A DNA stretch of 64,000 bases, from NCBI GenBank assembly GCA_947625205.1, contig CANQNN010000008.1, forward strand, positions 32,890-96,889, in the 5' to 3' direction. How positions within the stretch are numbered: the stretch's first letter is position 1; each line of letters begins with the position of its first letter. Both the position numbers and the translations under genes were made by a program. The notes beneath the pieces were generated by a model. It had not been told where the DNA came from. It did no database searches and saw only the letters and a program-made list of their open reading frames with translations. Positions 31,091 through 40,972 of the stretch are shown piece by piece. The stretch comes from an uncultured Lachnospiraceae bacterium. Lineage in GTDB: Bacteria > Bacillota > Clostridia > Lachnospirales > Lachnospiraceae.

Positions 31091-31636
31091 TTATTTCATC
31101 ATACACAGGATCATCTGCGCGGTCTCTACCATATTCGTGCCGCTGTCCATGCTCGATTTCTGGATATACCTGTGCGCCTCCTGCTCGGTCACGTGATTCC
31201 GGTTCATCAGAAGTTCTTTTGCCTCCTTAATGAGCGCTTCCTCCTCGGGATTGCGCTGCTTCGGTTTCAGCCTGTCTCTGCGGCGTCTGCGCGTGATCGT
31301 CCGGCACATCATCTCCACGGTATTGACCAGATCATACACTTTAAGCGGCATGGACAGGCTCATGATGTCGCCGCAGCGGCGCTCATTCACCACCGCCTGG
31401 GATGCTAACAGCAGCATATCAAACCCGTCCGGAAGGCAGTCGTGCAGTTCAGTATAAATCATGTCTGTCATCTTATAACCACATATGACAATGCCATCGT
31501 TTAAGTCCTGGATCTGGCTTAACACCTGCGCGCCCGTTGCGCAGACTGCAGTTACCTGAAAGCCGTTTTTCATCAGTACGCCTCGGATGCCTTTGGCGTC
31601 TTCCATTTTCGGCAGAGCCACGATAATATTGACCAC
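31091..31636 (-). CDS. ANTAR-domain antitermination regulator, NitR-like
   Basis: 181 residues: an N-terminal receiver-like domain in which the usual phosphate-accepting Asp pocket is not obvious (MVNIIVALPKMEDAKGIRGV), a basic linker (RRRRRDRLKPKQRN) and a C-terminal ANTAR RNA-binding domain (IKEAKELLMNRNHVTEQEAH, RYIQKSSMDSGTNMVETAQM). ANTAR proteins prevent termination by binding paired hairpins in leader RNA. It follows glnA on the same strand, matching the clostridial glnA-nitR arrangement, so it probably controls nitrogen genes including glnA. Confidence 0.88.
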   Translation of the reverse strand: MVNIIVALPKMEDAKGIRGVLMKNGFQVTAVCATGAQVLSQIQDLNDGIVICGYKMTDMIYTELHDCLPDGFDMLLLASQAVVNERRCGDIMSLSMPLKVYDLVNTVEMMCRTITRRRRRDRLKPKQRNPEEEALIKEAKELLMNRNHVTEQEAHRYIQKSSMDSGTNMVETAQMILCMMK

Positions 31637-31719
31637 ACGCTCACCTCCCGTCCATCATATTTTGATATTCCGCGTATTCTATATTTTATAAGAAACCGCT
31701 CCCGGTAATGCTGCGGTTC

Positions 31720-33054
31720 TTAATAATTATTCAGATATTCGCTTATCTCCCACTCTGTCACCTGCGCGCGATAGCGATGCCACTCCTCCTTTTTTGCTTC
31801 AATATATTTTCCGTAGGCATGGCTGCCCAGTACATCCTTAACCAGCGCGTCTTTCTCCATCTCGTGTACCGCCTCGATCAGAGTGCCCGGCAATTCCTCG
31901 ATCCCCAGCTTTTCACGCTGCGCCGCCGTCATCTCAAATATATTACCTTCAATACTCTCGGGCGGCATGATCTGATGAATGACTCCGTCAAGCCCCGCTC
32001 GCAGGCACACCGCCAGCGCCAGGTACGGATTGGCAGACGGATCAGGACTGCGCAGCTCGATCCTGACGCTTCCGCTCCGGGACAGGGGGATCCTGATAAG
32101 TGGCGATCTGTTCGTCACGCTCCACGCAATATAGACCGGCGCCTCATACCCGGGCACAAGCCTTTTATAAGAATTGACAAGCGGATTGGTGATCGCAGTG
32201 ATCCCTCTCACATGCTTCATAATACCGCCGATAAACCAGTATGCTTCTTTGCTCAGTCCGAACTTATCCCCCTCGTCAATAAAAATATTTTTGCCGTCCT
32301 TAAACAGCGCCATATTAATGTGCATACCGGAACCGTTCACACCGCAGGTCGGTTTCGGCATAAATGTGGCATGCAGGCCATGCCTCTTGGCAATGGTCTT
32401 GACCGCCAGTTTGAACGTCATAATATTATCCGCAGTGGACAGCGCCTCATCATGCTCAAAATCGACCTCATGCTGCGCGGGCGCCATCTCGTGATGAGAC
32501 GATTCAATAACAAACCCCATATCTTCTAACGTCAGCACGATATCGCGCCTTGCATTCTCCCCGAAGTCCACCGGTCCTAAGTCAAAATACCCGGCCTTCT
32601 CATGCGTTATCGTTGTCGGCAACGCATTTTCATCCGTGTTAAACAGGAAGAATTCACATTCCGGTCCGACCTCAAAGGAGTAACCGAGCGACTCCGCCTC
32701 CCTGATAGCACGTTTTAAAATATATCTGGGATCGCCCTCGAAGGGTTCCCCGCCCGGTCTGTGCACATCGCAGATCAGCCTTGCCACTTTGCCTTGCTGG
32801 GGTCTCCACGGAAATATCTCAAACGTGTTAAGATCCGGATACAGGCACATATCGGATTCCTCAATTCTCGCAAAACCTTCAATGGATGAGCCGTCGAACA
32901 TACAGTTGTTGTTAAGCGCCTTCTCCAGCTGGCTCGCGGTTATCGCCATGTTTTTCAGATTACCGAAGATATCCGTAAACTGCAGACGGATAAATTCAAC
33001 GTCTTCTTCCTCAACCAGCCTGACGATATCCTGTTTTGTGTAATTTTTCTTCAT
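31720..33054 (-). CDS. glnA: Glutamine synthetase, type I
   Basis: Makes glutamine from glutamate, ammonia and ATP, the main ammonium entry point. 444 residues, the length of the GSI-alpha group found in Gram-positives. Hallmarks: [18 protein letters not shown], the metal-site [11 protein letters not shown], the ATP/ammonia motif [12 protein letters not shown], and [17 protein letters not shown]. No adenylylation-site tail is evident. The leader contains a promoter and a terminator-like hairpin, and an ANTAR regulator follows the gene. Confidence 0.96.
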   Translation of the reverse strand: MKKNYTKQDIVRLVEEEDVEFIRLQFTDIFGNLKNMAITASQLEKALNNNCMFDGSSIEGFARIEESDMCLYPDLNTFEIFPWRPQQGKVARLICDVHRPGGEPFEGDPRYILKRAIREAESLGYSFEVGPECEFFLFNTDENALPTTITHEKAGYFDLGPVDFGENARRDIVLTLEDMGFVIESSHHEMAPAQHEVDFEHDEALSTADNIMTFKLAVKTIAKRHGLHATFMPKPTCGVNGSGMHINMALFKDGKNIFIDEGDKFGLSKEAYWFIGGIMKHVRGITAITNPLVNSYKRLVPGYEAPVYIAWSVTNRSPLIRIPLSRSGSVRIELRSPDPSANPYLALAVCLRAGLDGVIHQIMPPESIEGNIFEMTAAQREKLGIEELPGTLIEAVHEMEKDALVKDVLGSHAYGKYIEAKKEEWHRYRAQVTEWEISEYLNNY

Positions 33055-33140
33055 GATTACCTTCCTTTCTTTCTGCCATTACTGCAGATCTTCCCCTCTT
33101 CTATGTTTCTCTGCGGTACGTTTTCTTTACGCTGTCATAA

Positions 33141-33179
33141 TATATAAAAGGCGCTCTTATCCCCTCGAATAAGAACACC
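33141..33179 (-). terminator. Leader terminator upstream of glnA
   Basis: On the minus strand GGTGTTCTTATTC and GGATAAGAGCGCC pair (with G-U pairs) around GAGG and are followed by TTTTATATATT. It lies between the glnA promoter and start, the position expected of an antitermination target. Confidence 0.7.
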
Positions 33180-33193
33180 CTCGTTCTCGTAAC

Positions 33194-33223
33194 AGAATAT
33201 CATTACTCCTAAGGTTTTGTCAA
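33194..33223 (-). promoter_or_regulatory. Promoter of glnA
   Basis: TTGACA (33218-33223) and TATTCT (33194-33199) on the minus strand with an 18 bp spacer, about 140 bp upstream of the glnA start and just before the leader terminator. Confidence 0.7.
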
Positions 33224-33286
33224 TCAGTGCATAATCTTTTGCCGCGCGTCATACATTGTTAAAAAGAATTTCTACGGGGATATACT

Positions 33287-33757
33287 ATGAGTTCCAAAAC
33301 AAAGATCATCGTGCTCCATGTAAAAGAATTGATATATACCGGAATCTTTGCTGTTCTCGGTATTCTTTTTATTGTGCTGCTCATCATCATGTTCCTGCCG
33401 AAAGAGGAAAAAAGAGCAACCATGTCAACCGTGACGCAGACTACCGCCAACACATACATACCCGGTGTGTACACGACATCCCTGATCCTAAACGACAACG
33501 TCGTAGAGATCGAAGTGACGGTGGACGAGAAAAACATCAACTCCATCCGTCTGATCAATCTGGACGAAGCAGTGGCAGCCATGTATCCTCTGATCCAGCC
33601 TTCCTTTGAGGATCTGGCAGATCAGATCATCACCAATCAAAGCTTAGAGGGTATCAGCTATCCGGATGACAGCAAATACACATCCATGATCCTTTTAGAC
33701 GCCATCACTTCCTCGCTGAATAAAGCGCTGGAAAACGAGGGCGACACAGAGGAATGA
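33287..33757 (+). CDS. Membrane-anchored FMN-binding-like protein
   Basis: 156 residues with one N-terminal membrane helix (LIYTGIFAVLGILFIVLLIIMF) and an outer domain resembling the FMN_bind fold: PGVYTTSLILNDNVVEIEVT, VDEKNINSIRLINL and a closing YTSMILLDAITSSLNKAL. The usual SGAT motif that attaches the flavin is replaced by SKYTSM, so covalent FMN is unlikely. Function unknown. It is divergent from glnA and convergent with nadE. Confidence 0.65.
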   Translation: MSSKTKIIVLHVKELIYTGIFAVLGILFIVLLIIMFLPKEEKRATMSTVTQTTANTYIPGVYTTSLILNDNVVEIEVTVDEKNINSIRLINLDEAVAAMYPLIQPSFEDLADQIITNQSLEGISYPDDSKYTSMILLDAITSSLNKALENEGDTEE

Positions 33758-33766
33758 ATCACGCCT

Positions 33767-35677
33767 CTACAGCTCCTCCAATTCTTTGAGCCATATGGAG
33801 GCACAGGCATCGGAGGGCATACGCAGATCGCCACGGGGCGAAACCGCCACGCTTCCCACCTTGGGTCCGTCCGGAAGACACGAACGTTTAAACTGCTGCG
33901 CAAAAAATCGATGATAAAAGGTTTTGAGCCACTTTAATATGACATCCTTGTCATATATTCCCTGAAAAGATCGGCATGCAATACGGTATATTTTAGCCGG
34001 CTCAAAACCGCAGCGCAGCATATAATACAGGAAAAAGTCGTGCAGCTCATAAGGTCCCACCAGGTCCTCCGTCCGCTGCGAGATCGTACCGTTCACCGGC
34101 GGCAGAAGCTCCGGGCTGACAGGCGTATCAAGTACATCCAGTAAAACCATCCGGAGTTCAGCATTATCGCAGGTATCGGCATAATACTGCACAAGATGCC
34201 GTACAAGCGTTTTCGGTACGCCCGAATTTAATCCGTACATGGACATGTGATCTCCGTTATAGGTTGCCCATCCGAGTGCCAGCTCCGACATATCGCCGGT
34301 TCCGATGACCAGACCGCCCGTGCGGTTCGCTATGTCCATCAGGATCTGCGTGCGTTCTCTCGCCTGTCCGTTCTCATAAGTCACATCGCGGTTGTCCATA
34401 CTCTGCCCGATATCCTTGAAATGTACCGTCACCGATTCCTTAATATCGATTTTTCTGAGCTCGGCACCCAGAGTCGCGGCCAGCCTGCACGCATTATTGC
34501 AGGTTCTGTCGGTAGTACCGAAACAGGGCATAGTCACCGCCGTGATGCGGTTGCGCTCCAAACCCAGCATATCAAAGGCGCGCGCCGTCACAAGAAGCGC
34601 CAGCGTGGAATCCAGGCCGCCCGAGACACCGATCACGGCGCTTTTAAGTCCGGTATGCTCGTACCGCTTCTTAAGGCCGTATGTCTGGATCGCCAGTATC
34701 TCCTCGCAGCGCTGATCTCTCTTCGCACGGTCATCCGGTACAAAAGGCTGCTGTGCGAACGTCCGCGTAAGCTGTGTTTCGTCCTCCTCCATGTGGACCG
34801 GCACAATCGTATATGCCTCTCTGTTTTCCGACACGAAAGTGGACATTCTGCGCCGCTCATGCCTCAGTCTGTGAACATCAATGTCGGCATAGATATTTTC
34901 CGCCGCGAAGCGCTTGGCCTGCGCCAGTGTAACGCCGTTTTCCGCGATAATGTTATGTCCGCCGAAGACCAGATCCTGCGTGGATTCTCCCTCGCCTGCG
35001 GAAGCGTATATATAACCGGTGATCTGCTTGGCGCTGGAGGATCTGACCAGCATCTCTCTGTAGGTATCTTTACCGACCGTCTCGTCAGAGGCGGACAGAT
35101 TCGCGATCACAGCCGCCCCCGCCAGCGCGTGCATGGTGGAGGGAGAGCAGGGCGCCCAGATGTCTTCACAGATCTCGCAGCCTACCAGAAAACCGCCCGC
35201 CGCATCCACCTCAAACAAAATATTGATCCCGAAGGGCACTTCCTTACCGTCGAAAAGATACTTCCCGACCGTTCCGCATCCCGGCGCAAAATGCCTTGTC
35301 TCATAAAACTCAGCGTAGGACGGGATAAACTTTTTGGGGACAAAAGCAAGCACCTCTCCGTTCTGCAGTACCGCCGCTACATCGTAGAGCTTGCCGTCCT
35401 TCTCAAGAGGCAGTCCCACAAACACCAGCGCATCGCTTCCTTCCGTAGCTTCCGCCGCCGTGCGCAGCGCATCCGCAGCCTTATTGAGTAGCAATTCCTG
35501 CAGAAAAAGATCGCCGCAGGTATATCCGGTCAGGCACAGCTCCGGAAATACAATGATCCTGGCTCCTTTTGCACATGCCTCCCCGATGCCCCGACACACT
35601 TCTTTTGCATTGTATTCGGGATCCGCCACCCTGATTCTGGGCGTCATCGCTGCCGTCTTGATAAATCCATGTTTCAT
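33767..35677 (-). CDS. nadE: Glutamine-dependent NAD+ synthetase
   Basis: Amidates nicotinic acid adenine dinucleotide to NAD+. 636 residues with an N-terminal nitrilase-type glutaminase domain (Glu-Lys-Cys triad in VFPELCLTGYTCGD, FVPKKFIPSYAEFYE and GCEICEDIW) and a C-terminal ATP-pyrophosphatase domain with the P-loop SGGLDSTLAL. Start 35677 (MKHGFIKTAAMTPRI) has AAAGGTGG upstream. The domain order and length match the long bacterial form that takes ammonia from glutamine. Confidence 0.95.
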   Translation of the reverse strand: MKHGFIKTAAMTPRIRVADPEYNAKEVCRGIGEACAKGARIIVFPELCLTGYTCGDLFLQELLLNKAADALRTAAEATEGSDALVFVGLPLEKDGKLYDVAAVLQNGEVLAFVPKKFIPSYAEFYETRHFAPGCGTVGKYLFDGKEVPFGINILFEVDAAGGFLVGCEICEDIWAPCSPSTMHALAGAAVIANLSASDETVGKDTYREMLVRSSSAKQITGYIYASAGEGESTQDLVFGGHNIIAENGVTLAQAKRFAAENIYADIDVHRLRHERRRMSTFVSENREAYTIVPVHMEEDETQLTRTFAQQPFVPDDRAKRDQRCEEILAIQTYGLKKRYEHTGLKSAVIGVSGGLDSTLALLVTARAFDMLGLERNRITAVTMPCFGTTDRTCNNACRLAATLGAELRKIDIKESVTVHFKDIGQSMDNRDVTYENGQARERTQILMDIANRTGGLVIGTGDMSELALGWATYNGDHMSMYGLNSGVPKTLVRHLVQYYADTCDNAELRMVLLDVLDTPVSPELLPPVNGTISQRTEDLVGPYELHDFFLYYMLRCGFEPAKIYRIACRSFQGIYDKDVILKWLKTFYHRFFAQQFKRSCLPDGPKVGSVAVSPRGDLRMPSDACASIWLKELEEL

Positions 35678-35783
35678 GACTGCCACCTTTCTTAACACTG
35701 ACCTGTCTGTTACCGGCCTTTTGCGGTTTGTATCTGCATTCGGCCGAACTTACAACTATACTCACAACTATATATTGCCCCGT

Positions 35784-36647
35784 TTAGAGTCTCTTTATTT
35801 CATCCACTGTAAACACATAGTTTGTATTGCAGAAATGGCAGTTTATCTCCACATCTTTTCCTTCCTCTATAAGATCCTGAAGCTCCTTTTTGCCAAGGCT
35901 GACCAGCACCTTCTCCACCCGCTCTTTACTGCAGTTACAGTAAAACCGTACCGGAAGCGTATCCGTGATCTCCAGCTCCATGTCCCCCAGAACTGCCTTA
36001 AGTATCTGTTCGGGAGTGCTGCCCTCCTCCAAAAGCGTCGTCACAGATGACATGTGTGTCAGTTTTTCTTCCAGTTCAGCGATGATTTCCTCGCTTGTAT
36101 AAGGCATCAGCTGAATGATAAAACCGCCCGCCTGTTTTACGGTATTATTCCTGTCCATCAGAACCCCCAGCGCCACGCTGGAAGGAATCTGCTCGGAAGC
36201 CGCAAAATAGTATGTGAGGTCGTCCCCGATTTCCCCCGTAGTCAGTTCTATCGTGGAGGAATAGGGCTCCTTTAACCCCATATCCTTGATGACCGTCAGA
36301 ACGCCCGCTCCGATCACGCCTCCCACATCCAGCTTTCCAACGCTGTTGGGCGGCATCATGGCCTGCGGATGATCCGCATATCCCTTTACATTTCCCCGCG
36401 CATCCGCCGTCACCGTCAGTCCGTGCACAGGACCCGCGCCTTTTATCTGAAGGGTCAGCAGATCCTTTTCGCCCTTCAGCATACTCCCCATCATGGCGCC
36501 GCCCGACATAAGCCTGCCGAGCGCCGCCGTGACGACCGGACTTAAATTGTGAACGCTTCTGGCATGCTCCACCGTCTCTCTTGAAGTTATGGCAAAAGCG
36601 CGTATCTGCGCGTTTGCCGCTGTTGCTCTCACCATGTAATCTTTCAT
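35784..36647 (-). CDS. hslO: Redox-regulated chaperone Hsp33
   Basis: Holdase activated by oxidative unfolding, which binds unfolding proteins in the cytoplasm. 287 residues. The zinc-binding switch cysteines are intact as CNC (FYCNCSKERVEKVL) and CxxC (NCHFCNTNY). The N-terminal part is typical (LGRLMSGGAMMGSMLKGEKD). Start 36647 has GGAG nine bases upstream; an ATG four codons in is less likely. Confidence 0.95.
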   Translation of the reverse strand: MKDYMVRATAANAQIRAFAITSRETVEHARSVHNLSPVVTAALGRLMSGGAMMGSMLKGEKDLLTLQIKGAGPVHGLTVTADARGNVKGYADHPQAMMPPNSVGKLDVGGVIGAGVLTVIKDMGLKEPYSSTIELTTGEIGDDLTYYFAASEQIPSSVALGVLMDRNNTVKQAGGFIIQLMPYTSEEIIAELEEKLTHMSSVTTLLEEGSTPEQILKAVLGDMELEITDTLPVRFYCNCSKERVEKVLVSLGKKELQDLIEEGKDVEINCHFCNTNYVFTVDEIKRL

Positions 36648-36690
36648 CTGTCTTTGCTCCGTAAATTCCTGTTTTCTGCTGCTATGACGC

Positions 36691-37566
36691 TTACCTGTCC
36701 TTCCTCCCGCCCTTGCGCGCCGCCACGTAAATACGTTCGCTTACATCCGTGACCGGTCCGTGTGTGTCGGCATCCAGCGCCTCTATAAACACAAGCCCCG
36801 CTTTCCGCAGATATTCCTGCATCTGCCCAAGGCTGTATCCCCGCTGGAAATGAGTCTCCTGAAAGCGCCGGAAGACAGCCTGTCCAATGCCTGTTGCGGC
36901 GGTTTTTCCGGTATTATCCTCCCGGTCTTCCCGCACAAAAACAGTCAGATCGTATTCATTGATCTGCTCCGCTTCGTGATAATAGTTTTCCCAGATAAAG
37001 CTGCAATCCTCTCTGTTCTCCGCTATGGTCGCGTCGCCGATGACGGTCTCGTATTTGTAGACGGTATTAAAATCAAAGAGGAACACGCCCTCCGGCAAAA
37101 GATAGTTGTTGACCAGCTTAAAGGTCTGCACCATCTCTTTCTCCTCCAGCAAATAGTTAAGACTGTCACAGACGCTTATGACGGCGCCCACCGCGCCATA
37201 GAGTTCAAATGAACGCATATCCTGCAAAAGATACAGAATATCCAGCCCGGAACGGCTGCGCTTATCCATAGCGATCTGCAGCATTTCCTGCGAGTTGTCG
37301 ATACCGATCATGTCATAGCCTTTTGCGGCAAAAAGCTCGGTCAGCGTACCCGTACCGCAGCCTAAGTCGAGTACCGTGTTGCGCTCCTGCAGAAGATTGC
37401 CGTTCACGGCACAACCATCATACTCTCCCGTGATCACCGGTATGACCGCCGCATTAGACGACCTGTACTTCTCCAACAGCCCCGTCAGATACTCACACCA
37501 CTCCTCATATGGCGTATCGTCCATAAACGTATCATATACCTGTGCAAAATCCGTGTAAGCTTCCAT
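36691..37566 (-). CDS. Class I SAM-dependent methyltransferase
   Basis: 291 residues; the SAM-binding motif I is VLDLGCGTGTLTELFAAKGY, with the acidic residue in MIGIDNSQEMLQIA. The opening YTDFAQVYDTFMDDTPYEEWCEY is common to clostridial methyltransferases of unknown substrate. Start 37566 follows GGGAG by five bases. It begins two bases after the end of the GH20 gene, suggesting co-transcription with the hexosaminidase and the export protein. Confidence 0.85.
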   Translation of the reverse strand: MEAYTDFAQVYDTFMDDTPYEEWCEYLTGLLEKYRSSNAAVIPVITGEYDGCAVNGNLLQERNTVLDLGCGTGTLTELFAAKGYDMIGIDNSQEMLQIAMDKRSRSGLDILYLLQDMRSFELYGAVGAVISVCDSLNYLLEEKEMVQTFKLVNNYLLPEGVFLFDFNTVYKYETVIGDATIAENREDCSFIWENYYHEAEQINEYDLTVFVREDREDNTGKTAATGIGQAVFRRFQETHFQRGYSLGQMQEYLRKAGLVFIEALDADTHGPVTDVSERIYVAARKGGRKDR

Positions 37567-37568
37567 CG

Positions 37569-40355
37569 TCACTCCCACTCCATGTCCAGCTCTCCCTGAA
37601 ACGATCCGGTCTGCCGTCCGGTCTGTTCTGTCGGAAACACAAACGTGGCGTATTCCTCAAAGGGGGCGTTGTTTCCCAACGTGCCTGCCAGTTCGCCGTT
37701 TACATACAGCGTAGTCTGTCCCGGCTCTCCGATTACCGTAAGATCGGTCTGTTCACCGCGGGGAAGACTATAATCCCACGTGTAGGTCCTGCCCTCTCTG
37801 GCGAAGCCCACCCGCCCCGTCTCCGGCTCTGCCGCATAAAATGCCCATTCGCCGTATGCGCTGTCGCTCCGGGCTATCACCTGGGCGCCTTCCGCATCCT
37901 CATCCAAACGGATCCTGATCTTTACGGTATAGGAAGGCACCAATCCGACATCTGTGTCATAATCCGTAAACATACTGTATTTCCGGGCGCGCTCCATAAA
38001 CTCCGCATACCCTTCATAAGCATCATTGTTCACACGGTTCCCCGCATCAGGCGCCGCCCCGGTTTCCGCTCCGGCATCCGGCCTGGCGCTCCACAGCCTC
38101 TCACACAGCACCGGGAGCGGCTGCACAAACCGGTCATACAGATCGTACTCGCATATTCCCAGATCCAGACTGCCGGACATATCGTTCCAGATCATGTATA
38201 CGGCGCCAAGCATTCTGGGAGAATAAGCCGGAATGACCTCTATCGTACTTTCATCATAGAATTTATTCGGGGCCCATTCGCTGTATAATTCTTCCGTATC
38301 CAGGCGGTCATAACCGCCGCCCGGGATCACATACAGATGGTTGTTCTGCATGTTGACCAGCGCGTATCCCGCCTCGTACATATCCCGCGGATCGGCCCAC
38401 ACCGTACTCCATATATTCATCTGCAGACCGTCGGGATCGGGCGCCGTGCGACCGTCCATATTGCTGAGACTCCCCCACATACGCACGGTCTTCTGTTCGG
38501 AGCGCACCATATCGGCGATCTGCGAGGCAAATACCCGATAACGCTCCCCGTCACCGTAGTATTCGTCCATACCGATATTGACGATCTTCGCATCCCGAAA
38601 CGCTCCCGTATCTTTATCGAGCGTCTCCCGCCATATCTCTTTCACCAACTCCACGGCGTCTTCATTATCCAAATCGATCTGATCGACTGTTTCGGGACTT
38701 ATATTCAGCGCATAGGAGGGATAAAGACTGGTGATCGCAAGGGAATGCGCCGGCGTGTCGATCTCCGGGACCACCGTTACGCCGTAATCCTTCGCTTCCC
38801 TGATAAAACGGGCGAACTCCTCCTTCGTGTAATAATACTCCTGCGAGGTCAGTCTGTGCCCCCTGTCGTTTGTTATGCCGGATTCCAGGCGAAAAGCGCT
38901 GTCCGCCGTCATTGCATGTTCCGCCGTATCCGTCAGTCCGCTTGTTCCCAATATGACATTGTCATTTAAGTGCACAGTCAGATCATTCATCTTAAAGTAC
39001 GACATTGTTTCCATTATATCATACAGCATATCCAGAGATACCGCCTTGCGCGCCACATCAATGCCGAAGCCGCGCACCGAATAGAGCGGATAATCCCTGA
39101 TGTGTCCGCAGGGCAGCGAAGCTTTCTGCGACAGAATCTGCAGAACCGTCACGCACCCCCATCGAACGCCCGTGTCGGTCTCCGCTTTAATGATACATCT
39201 GTCACTTATTTCACAGGTATATCCTTCCCCGCCAAGTCCCTCCGCCGGGTCCGCGTATCCGAGATAAAAATCACCGGTTCCGGCATCCTCAGGACCGCCG
39301 CTTACGATCTGCGGATCACACCGGACGATCCTCCTGTATTCCTGCACAAATCGCTCCGCCACAGGCTGCAGGGAAGAATCTGCCTCCACGATAACGCGAA
39401 AGCTCCCTCCGGTTTCAAAATCACCTTCGCCGCCCCGCCATTCCGCCAGCGCGGGGATCACTGCCGGGCAGTCGTTAAGTCCCCTCTCCTGCTCCTCGGC
39501 GTCTTTTACGTCAGACAGGTCTGAATCCGCCGCGCCATCGTATGACGGAACTGTCATTTTTCTGGATACTTCCCTTGTATCTGCCGGATCAGACATGCTA
39601 CTCACCCGAAATCCAAGTGTCACTTCCTTATCCTGGATCGTATGATAGACCGTTCCGTCCGCCCCGATGATCTGTTCATAGTCCGCCCCCAGGTACGTAA
39701 CTTCATATCCCTCCGGCGCCTGCGGCATCACCAGATAACGGCTGCCGTCCCCGTCATGACCCACGGAAGGATCGCCCAGCATATAGGCGGCGGGCTTGTC
39801 CGCATAGACCTCGAATTCATAAAGCGATATGTTCTGATAGAAATTGGAATAATCCTCCTCGTTGTCCGACACATCAAATATACGAAGCCGCAGATACTTC
39901 AGCCTGGCAGGTTCGTCCAGAACGATTTCCTGACTGCGAAGCTCCGGCGCTCTGTCATAGGACTTAAGCGTCTCCCATTCAGCGCCGTCCGCAGACGACT
40001 CCAGCGCATAGGATATCGCATTGCATCTCTCCCATTTGAGAATAACAAAAGAAACTGAAATTTCTTCCGGAAATTCCAGTTCTATATAGTGGGATGCATC
40101 TTCTCTGTTATTCGCACTGGACCAGCGGGAATCCGCATCCCGATCGTTCCCGTCGATCGCTTTATCCGCTGTCAGTTCACCGTTCTCCGTGCTGTCACAG
40201 GTTGCCACAACGCCCCGCATACGCGCAAGGTTCGGTTCCTCCCGCGATATTCCGTTTACTAAGGCTACGACTGCCGCTGCAGTCATTATCGCCAGCACGC
40301 ACACGCAGGACACAATAACCGCTATTTTTTTTTGCCCTTTCATTGTCCGTCTCAT
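37569..40355 (-). CDS. Surface beta-N-acetylhexosaminidase, GH20, with carbohydrate-binding domains
   Basis: 928 residues, exported and probably membrane-anchored by an N-terminal helix (KIAVIVSCVCVLAIMTAAAVVALV). Order: F5/8 type C (discoidin) module at about 40-185, a linker domain, a GH20b-like domain, the GH20 barrel with the catalytic Asp-Glu in IVNIGMDEYYGDG and the substrate loop FKMNDLTVHLNDN, and a C-terminal LamG/concanavalin-like domain (TTLYVNGELAGTLG). It would release terminal N-acetylhexosamines from glycans or mucin. The ATG overlaps the stop of the upstream gene (ATGA), indicating translational coupling. Confidence 0.88.
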   Translation of the reverse strand: MRRTMKGQKKIAVIVSCVCVLAIMTAAAVVALVNGISREEPNLARMRGVVATCDSTENGELTADKAIDGNDRDADSRWSSANNREDASHYIELEFPEEISVSFVILKWERCNAISYALESSADGAEWETLKSYDRAPELRSQEIVLDEPARLKYLRLRIFDVSDNEEDYSNFYQNISLYEFEVYADKPAAYMLGDPSVGHDGDGSRYLVMPQAPEGYEVTYLGADYEQIIGADGTVYHTIQDKEVTLGFRVSSMSDPADTREVSRKMTVPSYDGAADSDLSDVKDAEEQERGLNDCPAVIPALAEWRGGEGDFETGGSFRVIVEADSSLQPVAERFVQEYRRIVRCDPQIVSGGPEDAGTGDFYLGYADPAEGLGGEGYTCEISDRCIIKAETDTGVRWGCVTVLQILSQKASLPCGHIRDYPLYSVRGFGIDVARKAVSLDMLYDIMETMSYFKMNDLTVHLNDNVILGTSGLTDTAEHAMTADSAFRLESGITNDRGHRLTSQEYYYTKEEFARFIREAKDYGVTVVPEIDTPAHSLAITSLYPSYALNISPETVDQIDLDNEDAVELVKEIWRETLDKDTGAFRDAKIVNIGMDEYYGDGERYRVFASQIADMVRSEQKTVRMWGSLSNMDGRTAPDPDGLQMNIWSTVWADPRDMYEAGYALVNMQNNHLYVIPGGGYDRLDTEELYSEWAPNKFYDESTIEVIPAYSPRMLGAVYMIWNDMSGSLDLGICEYDLYDRFVQPLPVLCERLWSARPDAGAETGAAPDAGNRVNNDAYEGYAEFMERARKYSMFTDYDTDVGLVPSYTVKIRIRLDEDAEGAQVIARSDSAYGEWAFYAAEPETGRVGFAREGRTYTWDYSLPRGEQTDLTVIGEPGQTTLYVNGELAGTLGNNAPFEEYATFVFPTEQTGRQTGSFQGELDMEWE

Positions 40356-40849
40356 ATCAGCGCGCCCAGCAATCCGTAAGAAACGATCGACATAATGACC
40401 GTTGCAATAACAATACCAAGAAGCTCTGCCAAAACCGCTTTTTTTAAGTCTATCTCAAGAAGCGCCGCGATCAGCGAACCCGTCCACGCGCCCGTACCCG
40501 GAAGCGGAATGCCCACAAACAGTACAAGTCCCCAGAACTCGTATTTTCTGATGCTGTCGCTCTTACTCATGGCGCGGTTTTCCAGTTTTTCGATCAGGCC
40601 ACGGAATACTTTGATATTCTTCAGCCACTTAAAGATCTGCTTGATAAAAAGTAATATAAAAGGAATCGGGATAATATTGCCGATGATACACAGTGGAATC
40701 GCCGTAGTGATCGGCACCTGAAGGAGCGAGGATACGATCAGACCTCCCCGAAGTTCCAGAATCGGAATCATTGATATGATGAACACAACGATTTCCTTTG
40801 ATACATATTTTCCTAGTGTGACTGCAAATGCTGCCGCTAATTTTTCCAT
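40352..40849 (-). CDS. Small multidrug export family membrane protein (COG2426)
   Basis: 165 residues with about four membrane segments (EIVVFIISMIPILELRGGLIV; ITTAIPLCIIGNIIPIPFILLF; FWGLVLFVGIPLPGTGAWTGS; GIVIATVIMSIVSYGLLGAL). The ELRGG and IPLPGTGAW motifs are those of the Sm_multidrug_ex family; the family name predates firm evidence of drug export, so the role is open. Its stop overlaps the start of the GH20 gene by four bases. Confidence 0.85.
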   Translation of the reverse strand: MEKLAAAFAVTLGKYVSKEIVVFIISMIPILELRGGLIVSSLLQVPITTAIPLCIIGNIIPIPFILLFIKQIFKWLKNIKVFRGLIEKLENRAMSKSDSIRKYEFWGLVLFVGIPLPGTGAWTGSLIAALLEIDLKKAVLAELLGIVIATVIMSIVSYGLLGALI

Positions 40850-40972
40850 ATTATCTGTTATCCTTTCAGTATGTGTATGTCCTTATAGTATATGCCCGTT
40901 TATAGGAAAACTTGTGCATTAACGCACATTTACGCAGTACGCACACGATCTCTCTGCCGCCGCGTACAGGCT

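Noticed and set aside
34247..35491. Long plus-strand open frame of 414 codons opposite nadE
   Set aside because: It is the antisense shadow of nadE; the residue mix is rich in Arg, His, Cys and Ser with no motif, and nadE is unambiguous.
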